A stretch of 64,000 nt of DNA from Rhyacichthys aspro. Taxonomy: Eukaryota > Chordata > Actinopteri > Gobiiformes > Rhyacichthyidae. Positions within the stretch are counted from its first letter, which is position 1. Every line of letters begins with the position of its first letter. Below the pieces are notes generated by a model. It was given only the letters and a program-made list of their open reading frames with translations, was not told where the DNA came from and did not search any database. Shown one piece after another: positions 36,401 to 48,400 of the stretch. The stretch is from NCBI GenBank assembly GCA_036850595.1, contig CM072154.1, positions 7,199,330-7,263,329 of the forward strand, read 5' to 3'. The position numbers and the translations under genes are program-made.

Positions 36401-39400
36401 TGTACGAGCAGCCATCCAACAGTTTTAGAACACTGCCAGCCTATGATGGCCCCCACCTTCAAAGAGCATAAGGGACATATAAGGTATAGGTGGGACATAA
36501 TTATGAAGGTTCACAAAGCTCCGATTGCTAATTGACTTATGTAACTCCTATGACTAATTCATTTCACAAGAAAATGATGCAGAATTTTTTTTAGGAAATA
36601 GTTGTTCTCAATAGTGACTTTGTGTTCTCTGCATATTGTATAACAGCTGGCTCCTGAGTCAAACAAGATGACACAGTGTCCCTGTCCTCTTGCTTTGAAT
36701 AGAATATACTTTTTGGCATTGCGTCTTTTTATCAAATTAGAAGTTAGAATTTTGTAAACAGGCTGTGTGTGCAATGTTCAATAGGGCGTGAACTAATGAC
36801 ATATTAGCTCAGTAGGTTAAGTTAGCTGTCTGTGGCTGATTTGGTAAGATATTTTCTTTGAGGTAAATGAGCTAATCCTTTTCCACTAGAACATCACAGC
36901 AGCACGTATGTACATAATTTATCACGTGTCATATTGGACCATTTATACAGCAATGTTAAGTCAAGCTTCTGTTTTATGTCATTTTCAATTCTTGCCTACT
37001 ATTATTTTAGTAATACCCAATGTGAGGTGGATTTACTTAATTGCCCATCCTTGACCTAAGTAATATCAGCTGTCATTACTTTACTGAGTTCCACGTGCAG
37101 ACATTGTGCTGCTTTTAAGCGTCTTGGTAGCAGTCTTCATAGGCATAATGCGTCTTGCATGTGTTTTCCTGTTGGAATATGAATGCAGATGACAGCTGAG
37201 AACTGGTTGCTGATTAAATGAAGTCATCGCTGTGAAGATGCACTAGGATTAAAGAAAATCTGGATTTATTTCTGCTGCCATCCTGACTCTGTGTTTAATG
37301 TTTTCCAGGGGCCAGCTTCACCAACAGTGCTGTGAGGAGTGGACTCTAGTCAGTGAAGAAACCCAGGCCAAGATGGCTCGGATGGCAGCTGCAGCCGCCT
37401 GGGGTCTAGGTAAACACCACTGCACTATGTAGACAGTAGGGAAAGCCGATTAGAACATGTTGTTTGAAAATTTAGATGACTGTGTTGAATTTATAAAGCA
37501 AGACGTTATAATATTTGAAACAGATCAGCACTCAAAGCATGACAATCACAAAGTTAGCTAGTGAGTGAGTTCATAACACATTAGTGGATCACTTTTAAAT
37601 TGTCTGGATGGTGGTGCAGTAACTTGAAAACTCATTCTCTCATGCTTTTAGTTCCCAAAATACATCAACTTAAAAAAAAAAATTCAAATCAAAAAAAGTT
37701 ATACCAAGCCAGTTAACAAAATACTAACACGTCAAACCAAGGTTAGAGCTTAAACTTAGGTCTGAGTTTAACATTAGATGGTTGTCATCCTACAATTTTA
37801 TGTCTCTCAATCATCTCTTGTTTCACTGTGCTTCCCTTTTCTCTATTTTAAGTTTTTTTCTGTTTTGAGGTATGTTTCTTTATAAGCAGATAAAGCCATC
37901 GATGGAATTCTCTTCCCCAGTATGTTTTAGCTGTGTAGACCAACAGCCAATGGCTCCCCTGCTTGATAATCCTTGATAATAAAGTTAAGATGACCCTGTA
38001 AGGTCTCATTTTGTCACAGGCCATTCTTACTAAAATACACTACTTATTAGGTGATGAAACAAAAAAAATCACACCCTGCATGTTTCACAAAAGACAGTTA
38101 CAGTAAAGCATAGGTGTGGGCGATTATGATTATATGCTAATTTACCTGTAAATATAGCATTCTACCAACACCATACTGGTTTCTTTGGCAGGGAATACAC
38201 TGAGAATGAAATAGTTCACATTAGTGCTGTTATCAATAGTTTGAGCTCATATAGAGATCGCTTCAGGCAGATGATCCCATTAAAGCTCCAAGTGATTAAA
38301 GTTTTAACAGCGATGCCATTAACAATACATTGCATTGTGACATTTTAAATGATGGTGTTGCCATTTCGTTTGTGACAAATCACCTGCGCAGCTCAAGTTG
38401 TAAGTTTGACCATCTGTCCCCTCCCATACGAGCGTAACATGTCAGTTGATTGGCTAGCTATTCATCTTAACATCTTAATCTTAACATCATTTAATAAAAT
38501 TACTGTTCAAGTAAAGGTTAAAAGTGGGAAAAAAATGTGGAAAAAGTTGTTCTTTAACATTATTTGAAAGGAACTTAATTAGTATCAGCATGCTAAAGGT
38601 CATGTTCCACTCCTCAATCCACTCCCATTGGCCGTCACTGAAAACCACTCCAAGTCTTGACCTCTCATGCAGTTTGGGATTAAATATTCAAACATAAAAA
38701 GGCTACTCCAAGCCAGGCTGAACATGACAAACAGCGTGTGTGTGTAAACAAAACAACAGCAATCAAACTCCAATCGAACAATCCGACCCTTTTTCCACTT
38801 CACTCTTACGTAATATTATGTAAATGGAATCCAGACACAATACGGACAGATTCGTAACATGCAATAGCGAAATGAAGAAAAGCAGCGGCCACACTGAAGG
38901 GGTGTCTTCAGAAGTTTGTGGTCTGCGGTTTGTTCTTTCCACATTCACTCGTAAAACCCTGACGTTATGATTCCCCAGTCCCAGCCTCCTCTATGTAAAG
39001 ACTTGTTTTATTGTTGTCGAGAGGCTGAATGTTTGAGGTTATAATCGTGAACATGGAAAGAGACTGAGGTACATTCTGGTTTATGAGACTAAACACAAGC
39101 AGCTTCCTGAATCTTTTCAGATATGGCGTTTTTAATCGATTTCGGTAATTAATCTTCTGCTTTGCTCCTCAGGGCATTGGGACAGCATGGAGGAGTACAC
39201 GTGCATGATTCCTCGAGACACACATGACGGCGCTTTCTACAGAGCAGTGTTAGCCCTACATCAGGACCTTTTCTCATTAGCCCAGCAGGTGGGTTACATC
39301 ACTTCCCTAGCGCCCAGCGGGACACGTTTTCTCACATTAAACGCACATTAAAACGCAACAGTTTTCAGAAAGCATCATATAAAGACATCTCTCACGGGAA

Positions 39401-42400
39401 TATGACTAGCTACTGCAAATGCCATTAGACTTTTAAATGAGGTAACTAATACTTAAGGAAAATAAGAAGGCTTTGGCAGCTATTCCATATAGGATTATAT
39501 ACACTCAATAATCCTAAACATTTTTTCTTTTACAATGTGGTGCTTCCTTGGTGTAGAAATGTTATGTAATTTCAGTTATCCCTGAAGAATACTTGTCAGT
39601 AAGGAGTAGGGGAGTCACGTTGGGGTTGTTGGGGTATTCAATGAGCTCACAGTCCTTTGAGATAGTTACGTTCAAATTGGCAGCTTGCGTATTAAAAAAA
39701 AAAAAGAAAAAAAAATCACTGATGCTTGCTTAACACCTGTTCCTCTGACTACTCCGGACTCATCCACTGAAAACCTCTCCAGAGTACGTCTCGGTGCCCC
39801 CTCACCCTCAATTTAAAGATTAGATCCAGGTTTCTGCATCAGCTGTACATAGAAAGCAGTCTCGCCCGACAATGAGGCCAGTCAATGTCGAGCGGCGCGG
39901 GAATGAAAAGCAGATGGAGCGAGGCCGAAAGCTTAAATGTCAACATGAGCTCAGTCTAGTCTTCCGGATGCGGTTGGTAATCCTCGCACTTAAGTCCGTT
40001 TGATTTCATAGGGCCGTGTCTTTCCACCCACTGTACCCCCAACAATCACACATGTGCTCTGGGAATGTGTGCGTGCGTCTGAATAGGGAATGGGTTCAGG
40101 TTGCTTCGTGGTGTAATGCGCAATGTTTGGTCTGTTCTGGCAATGTTTTGTAGGAAAAAAAAAAAAAAAGTTTTGCTTTGCTCTCTACTGGGCCAAAATT
40201 CATGATAGATTCAGTACTCCAGTGCACATTTTTACATTTTCACACAGCCGTGCTCTTGAAACTTGGCAACACAGTATTTACCGTAATAACCGTTCACTGA
40301 TTCAAGTTTTTCAATTTGTGGCTGTATGCCTCAGTGTAATTAATAAGGACATTTTGAAGACTGATGAGAAAATGTAAAGTATGATTTATTTCACCCGTTT
40401 TTCAAGTTACATCAACAAACATAATGATTCAGAAATTACAGAAAAATTGCCAGCTGATAAGTCTTATACTTTCATGAAGGGTCTCATCTTTCTTTGTCCT
40501 CTCTTTCACATCTAGTGGAAACAACCAATCAGAATTCAGAGGGCACAACAAACAACTGTCTTTGAAACAACAGATTTTGATTAAAACGTACAAACAAAAA
40601 CATACAACCAGTCAAAGAAAAAAAACATAACATCATAAAGCTCACCCTATTTTAAAAAACAGTTTATGATTGGTCAAGTAGGATTAATTCAGTTGGAAAT
40701 GGGCAGGCCAGGATAGCATTGTGGGCATATTATAAAGTAAACAACAATAGAATTAAAATAGTAGCAGCAGGTGCTATAGCTTTTTTAATCTTCATAAACT
40801 TTGTAAGTGCAAACAAAACTTAACACGTCGTGGAAACAGGGTTTATTCCTCTGTTGTTGCTAGTTGCACTTCTGTCTCCTTTGTCTTCTCTATTCTTCCT
40901 CTTCAGAACAGCCTTAAGAGCTTTGGGACAGTCTTAATAATGGTACACAGAGAATCATAATGGTTTACGTTGGAATAAAAGATTGAAAAGACAAAAATAA
41001 GACCCGACAGTTCTATCAGCTCTTAGAATCAATGTGGATTTTTTTGTGGATATCCCTTTTCACGCATAATGCTACACTATTTTCTTAGATACCAGATAAA
41101 AACCTCTAACCTATTCAAGCACACATGTTCCACCTTCTCCTTAGCTCCTGGGGATTGTCAGTTCTGTTCTGAGGCTGCGCCCGTGTGTTTTTGAGAACCA
41201 ACAGCTCATCTTGACATTTTGGGCAGTGCGTGTTTGTTTTCTAATAAGGTAAAGCTTGATTGTAAAGGTTGATTTCCAAGAAAGTGCTTTCAAAATGTAC
41301 TTGGTCTGCACTGTTCTGGAATTACCCCGGAATGCAGACATTTAAAAACAATATTATCAACAACAATAAATGCGAGAAAAAGGACAACAACAGCTTATAT
41401 TTAGTTGTTATAGGCTGCCACACAATAGGCGCCAGTAAATGCTCAGAATTTAACCTGTGTAAGTGCAGAGCTGAGTACAAGATGTGGTCATGAATTGTTT
41501 GTGCTGCCAGAACTAGACACAGCATTTATCAGGAGTCGTCTGGACTGCACATTTTCAGTGAGGCCCTCATTGTTGTAAGTCAGAGGTAAACAGCACTAGA
41601 ACTGAATGGAAGCTATAAAGGAGCAGCCTCATTGTCACCCGTCCACGCTCGTATACCTCTGTCTCTTGTTGTGCATGCCTGAAAAGGTGTTTTGGCATGC
41701 TATTGCTGCTTTCCCTCCCTGCGCAAAAAAAAATAATTGGTGGGAGCGAGTCTAAAACAGCTGTTTGTTGGCTGCAGAGGACTTCCCCAGTCAGCCTCCA
41801 TCATTTTGCTCTGCTGCTAATAACAGTTTTCCAAAATATTGGCCATAGAAGCACAAGAAATGTATAGGTTTTTAGCTAGAACACTTGTGTCCTTGTTTGT
41901 CCCTGTGGCTGTCCTAGATTAGGTTGATCTCTGTCGCCACTGAACCCTCAGGCTTCACACTTTTGATGAAAGGTATTCGTCTGGAATTTTAAAGATATGG
42001 TAGCGCTGTACAGTTAAATATGCTCAAAAAAATGAAGAAAACATTTTCCAGTAAGTGTCTGGTTCTTGGTGAGTTGGTTCAAAATCATAAATTAGCATTT
42101 TAGTCACAACAGGAACAATGACTCATGAATCCAATTTTTCACACTGTTAAAAACATTTCCATTCTCAATCATTGTTACGCAACATTCAAAAAAGCCCTCA
42201 TCACTCCATTTTGCACCCCTCATAAAACATTTGCCTCTCAGCGGTGCACTAAACCGTTTAGTTACACAAGCAGGTCTCCTAGTTCTTGTTGCTCTAATTT
42301 GTCATTATTGGCAGCCGTTAAATGTAGTTGTGCCCCAGATTTAGTCCAGACAATGCTGGTCTTGCAAGAAGTTTTAGACAATGTGTGGATAGGTATGTAT

Positions 42401-45400
42401 ACAGCTGAGAGGGGGGAAAAATAAGATGAGAATGCAGGAATATAAAATATTAAATAAGCTATAAAGGTAGAACATTTAGTTTATACAATGTCTGTTCAGT
42501 TGTGTCTAGAGGCAGTTTCATCTCTGTTTGTTGGTATTACCCCCTGGAAATCACCCTCTAATATAGACACCAGAATAATTTTTTATACAAAAGAGAAAGA
42601 ATCAATTACTTGCTCCATTGATGAGTTGAATTGTTGATATTGTGGAGTCCTATATTCAGCAGTATGTAATTTAGTTTAAAGCACACATAAATTATAATGT
42701 GTAAATGTATCCGAGAGTGTTTGATGCATAAACGTATGAAGAAGGGCTGCATAATATATTCTTATTGCAGAATCAATAATCATTATGCAAAGAATAACTT
42801 GTATTGTATAGTCTTCCATTTCACAGATATTGACACAAAATAAAAGCCAATTGGCGCGTTAAATAGAATTCTAATACAACAAAATGATTATTTGTGGCAT
42901 CAATGAAACCAGAGGAAATTATATTGTTAACACTGTTTTTGTGTTTTTTTAAGATTATTCGAAAAAAAAAAAAAAGCTCTATTTTGCCAACAATAAACAA
43001 GTTGCCAGTTGTATTAATGACTTTTCAGGGAGGTTTGAGTTTTTTTTCCAAGTGTCTTGCTGTTAGCCTTTTCAAATGCTCTTTCTCATTCTAAGTATAT
43101 TGTGCATCTTATTTAACTTTACAAATATGTCTTTTTCCAGTGCATTGACAAAGCCAGAGATCTGCTGGATGCTGAGCTGACAGCCATGGCTGGGGAGAGC
43201 TACAGTCGGGCCTACGGTGTAAGTGTTCTTCAGAGACGGCCAGAATCGTCCAATAGCTGGCTCGAGTCGATCGTGTTATTTTTTATAGCATTTGTGCAGA
43301 TGGATCATACTAGCTGTGATTTACTTGATATTCTAAAATAGCTTTGTTCCTAAAAATCTATTATAAAGTGCCAGTGTGAATGCAAAAATATCCAAGTTTT
43401 GAATTATTTATGGTTCATAAAGTATGATGCGCTGTATTTTTTTGTACATAATCCCCTTCATGGATCCAAAAGTAGCAGACAGTGTATCAATAGAGAGCGA
43501 CAGAAAGCCATTACGTATGTTTTCACAGTTGCCACACAAGAGTCGTTGCATGTAATTCCTCTTTTGTATTGCTTATATATTGTCTCATTTACCCGCAGCT
43601 GCGAATGTAATCGTGTGTGTAATGTTCTTTTCCAGGCCATGGTGTCTTGCCAGATGCTGTCGGAGTTAGAGGAAGTGATTCAATACAAGCTGGTACCCGA
43701 GAGGAGAGACATCATCAGAGAAACGTGGTGGGAGCGGCTTCAGGTGACTATAAATACTGATAAATGCTCAGATACAGACACGTGGGCAGCTTTAAATGTT
43801 CTCCAGATGTAATGTTGATGGTAATTGTTGTTTGTAATTAGTGTTGTTTAGATAAGTGGGAATAAGCAGCCACACACGTATATTGGCACTTTACGTTTTG
43901 TTATTTAACCTTCATGTTCATGTAATAATCTTATAAGACTGCAAAAATTGTACAGCATTAAGTACATAACTAGGTAGTATGTAACACAATCATGTTAGTT
44001 TTGACTGTATTTATTAAAACTGAGTATAGTCGATGCACATATCTGCAGTGAACTTCAGATAAAAATGCTCTAAAAACTAATTTTAGCGGGAAACTAGTGG
44101 AGGAATTCTAGTCAGAAATGGCACCACTCATTAATAACCCTCCCTGTAACCTCATCCTACTTCTTTCCTGCTTCCTGGGACTGATTATGATTGCTCTTAT
44201 TATCATTATTAATTGTGAGTCACTGTCTTGCGCCTGTTGTTGAAATAGACAGATGGTGGATGAACCACAAATCTAAAAAGTGGTTTGTGAAAACTCCTCC
44301 GGTTGCCAAGGCTTTGATACTCAAGATAAATCTTTAAGATAAACCAGCCCTGTTCGTCTTTTTCATGTTGGGGCAAGTATACTTGAACCATGAAGCTAGA
44401 AAATCAGGTAAAGCTCATAAGGTGTTGATCTGGGACACATTGTTCTTAAAGCTTTGGCGTTATCCCGGTATTCTTTTTAATGCATCATATAAAAGTCTTA
44501 CTCACAGGCCTCTGGGCATATGTTTTGCACGGAATAGTTTAATGTAGTTAACATTTTCAAGAATGGTACAGACCTGTTCTACAGATAACAATCTAGCCAA
44601 ATTGAAAGGCAAGGAACTGTAACCATAAGATGAATGAATGGTAGATTTAGACTGTCTAACCTGACACTGATTCATTGTCGTACACTGCCGCCGACATGAG
44701 GGCGCATCCGGTACAGTTGACCCAGGCCTAAGAGTTATGGAATACTCAATAAAAGTAAAACACATACAATGTAGGTCTTGCATCCTCCTTTTTTCCACAG
44801 TGTAAATGCATTAATGTCATTTTACCGTACCGTTGTTTACCAGCTCTAAACTCATCAGAACGAACAGCTGGAATTTAGGAGCTAAAACAAAAAAAGAAAG
44901 GGGACAATCGAGAGGGTAGGAGATGATACTGAGTTATTTTTTTGAAAAAGAGGAAGGAAAAGCAGGAGCTGGAGTGGTACAGGTGGTAAAACATCCAGTG
45001 AGAACAATTACCCAACACACAGCCACTGAAGATAGGATAAAGACAGAAGAAAGAGCGTCTAAAGACTGTACTGTGCATGTAATTCACTCACATTAACTGG
45101 TTAGTAAAATGAAGACAGAGACAGCGTTAACACATGTATCTCTCAGCTGCTTGAGCCCCGCCTCGCACCGACACTGGACCCTGCTCCATGACTCTTTTGG
45201 TTCACAAGCATCAGTGGCAGTCTCGTCAATAGATCAAAATTAACAGTATATTATAGAAATTCAAATTTTCTGAGCAAATCCATTAGGGTTCATCGCCTCT
45301 TGGGAAGAACCCGGGCCTAAATGTATTGCTTCCTACAATAACTACAGTATTGCATAATGTATCATCTGTTGCTAAGATATTTTCCTTGTGTATTTTACAG

Positions 45401-48400
45401 GTTAGATATATATATATATCTCTATATATCATAAAAGACAATTCTGGAATGGAAACAATTACACCCACATTCAGATATGTATGTTGTAAAAGCCAGATAG
45501 TCCTCATCTTCTGATTGTTTCCATTCATAAAAATGAGGAGAGAGGGTATTTGAGTTTAAAAGGGTTCTTCCCGGACAAACACTCAGGGTCTGATGTGCAG
45601 CACTCCAGCCGTGGTTCCAGGTCGGGCAGGTTGCTTCTCTCTGATGATTTATTGGAGGCTAACCCCACACATCTGTTAAGAAGTCACTGTTTTGCTCTTT
45701 TACTTTTCTTCTCTCTCATCAAAGGATTAGGACTGTGGCAGCCCCACCTCAGGCGTGTAAACGTATCAGTCACTGCTTGTTTTTTGTTTGGATTTTTGAA
45801 ACTTCTGCCCTCAACTGCTTTTTAAACTTTTTTAAGACGCTAGTATTGTTGGAAATTTGTAGGAGAATATCACAAGTGGTCTGAAGGTCCAACATCTGTT
45901 CTTTATTCTTTATTGAGTGATGCTCTAGGGTCTGTTTTACCTAAAACCCTTCCCAACAAGATATTTTATTATTGACCACATAGAAGAAGTTAGTCCATGC
46001 AAAACAAAGGCAAGAATGCTTTTGACTTTCTTTTAAACCTCTACATCTTTATGTTTCTCGTCCACCAAACTAAGGATATAAATGTAATAGCTGCATGTTA
46101 AGATTGCATTTGCCATCTGCAGCATGTCTGGCTCCATTTAAGATGTAGATCATAGTTGAGTTTATTCCAATAACAAGGAGATCTGCTGAGAAAGGTTACT
46201 CCAAAATGACACTGGCATTAGATTAAGCCAAGCCTGAGAAAACAATGCAAAACAATCATTGTGGAAAACACTTTGGAAAATATTGTTTAAAATGATCAGT
46301 GAGACATTGCTACAGAATCATCAAATCAGAAGGAGCAATGGCATATGCAAGTGACTTTCAGAGTGGGGTTTTCCAAGATTTTGTGAGGTCACAAATTACC
46401 CCAGCCCGCAGAGGTCCACGTTTGAATGCATTGCTTTAATTTGAAAAGTTAGATTTTGATAACACTGGAAACACTAAAACATTGTTTGTACAAGAATGGA
46501 AGCATAGAAAGTTTTTGAAAGCCTTTTTATTTTCAAAAGGGATATAATTTGTCCCAAGTTGATGCCATACCATTTTGGTAATCCCTCAGTTTTTAGTTCT
46601 AACATAGTGAGAGGTTTACTTAAAGGTGCAGCTAAACAATCCAGTCTGTTCACTGGAGGATAGAGAATCCTTACAAAGCTAAAAATGAGAAACCATTTTT
46701 TGTTTAATGAAGCTTGACTTGTTTCTGTGATGATGTCAAAACCCAGTAATAAAGCTGCTACTACTGTTTTTACAACAGCTGTTTATGTTTTTGGATAAAT
46801 TGTAAGAATCTGATACAACTTTCTGAATTGAAGGTTAAGAAAGCAGTGATCAAAACACAGTTCCAGTACTGTTAATTGCAGGAGTAAATGACAATACCTT
46901 TATGGATTAAACCGTTCCCTTCCTGGCGATATAAAATTAACTGTTATTCATCTTTCTATGTTTGCATAAAATGGGCTAAATGTGAAATATACTGTATATA
47001 AATGTCCTGGCAACCTGGGACAGGGAGTACCAAACCGAGCCATACCAACTTCTACCGTTCCACTCACTGGAGACAATGCGTGCAAAGCCTTTCCACTCAG
47101 AGGCAGATTTCAAAAACTGTTTCAAAACAAATATGCTTAAATTTGAAACAGCTAGGTCCAATTGACCACAATATAAATATATGGAGAAAAGTAAAATGGT
47201 GGCAATTTCTCTTCTGTACCTTCAGGCTTAACTGTCCTATTTATTTTTACCCAAGGCTCACTTTAACCTCATCATACAAGGCAGGACTACACAACCCAAG
47301 TAACCTGAACCTAATTAAAAAGACGCAACATGATTTGCATTTATTCCAAACCTACAGGGCCACACTGAAATATAAACAAAAGGACACTGATGCAACCTTT
47401 AATTACTAACGCTGCTAGAGGGAAGACTCTTTGAGGTCATGGAAACAAGCGGCAGCAGAGTGTTTTCTAAGCAACAAAACAAACCTTTAAAACACAAAGC
47501 ACAAAGTAAAAGTGTTTTTTTTCATGGAGCATGACCTTATCTTGTGAACAGCCTGCAATTTTCCGCCGTATTCCACACAGAAACATATGTCGGGGCAAGC
47601 CTTTAAGTCAACAGCTCAGGCTAGAATTAAATTGTACATCAGCAGCCTTATCATGGTAGTGTTAAGTGTTGAGGTCTATGTGTTTATAATGGCTTCAGCT
47701 TTAGAGTTGACATCACGTTAGACAAAATATGAGTGAATACAGTACATGGAATATATACAGTGATGAGGCAATGGTACAGTTGATGTAAACTGAGAATGAT
47801 ATGTCCTTGTTTTACCTACACACACCTTATAATGTGATATGCTGTACATTGCAACATACATTTACTTGTTAAACTAAATTCCTTTGACTTCCTGTGAAGA
47901 GACAAAAGCTCACTTAAGCCATGTTTTCTCCAAGCAGTAAAGGTTGGGGTGGTTTGATAGAGTTAACCGTGTTTTAACAGTGATGCGATACAAGTACCAG
48001 ATTTGTTTTTATATGAGAAATAAATCAGATTTAAAGCAAACTGTATCACCGCAAACTTGAGCAATAAACACTGGAAGAAGTTTCTGGTCCACTCCAAGCA
48101 TCAAGAATCTAGAGAGCTCCACAAGATCTAAACATTTTTGAGAGATTAGTTCATGCCATGTTTTCATTTTTTTAGAGGCCATCTCTATCTACAGCCCCTG
48201 TAACTCTTTGTGATTTTTGTCTGTCACCAACAACTGATGAATTTGTTGTGACAAAATTGTACGTTGTTTTTTTTAATTTAGGACAAAAGTTGCTTATCCT
48301 GCATTCACTGTAGTATAGAATAACAAACTAATGCTCAGGACTTATCCCTAAGCTCCTTTTACTACTGTGTAACCGAGTTGTATTGTCTGTTAAATCTATT

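Larger units (their letters stand above)
34548..36676 (+). repeat. Duplicated intronic unit, copy 2, split by 1.65 kb insert
   Basis: Segment x' (34548-34742) and segment y' (36398-36676) match copy 1 but are separated by about 1.65 kb (34743-36397). The last part of that insert is a SINE carrying a MITE. Shared strings include gcgtgggcag in x' and gccatccaacag, atttcacaagaaaatgat and gtataacagctg in y'. Confidence 0.6.
32665..37308 (+). other. mtor: mtor intron with duplicated unit and nested transposons
   Basis: 4.6 kb. The first 1 kb is very AT-rich with A/T homopolymers; then come the duplicated x-y unit, its split second copy, and the SINE plus MITE insert. 36680-37308 shows nothing. 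Confidence 0.8.

Noticed and set aside
45303..45312. pre-miRNA hairpin within the nested inverted repeats
   Set aside because: The inner 13 bp stem has a 54 nt loop, which does not fit a miRNA precursor.
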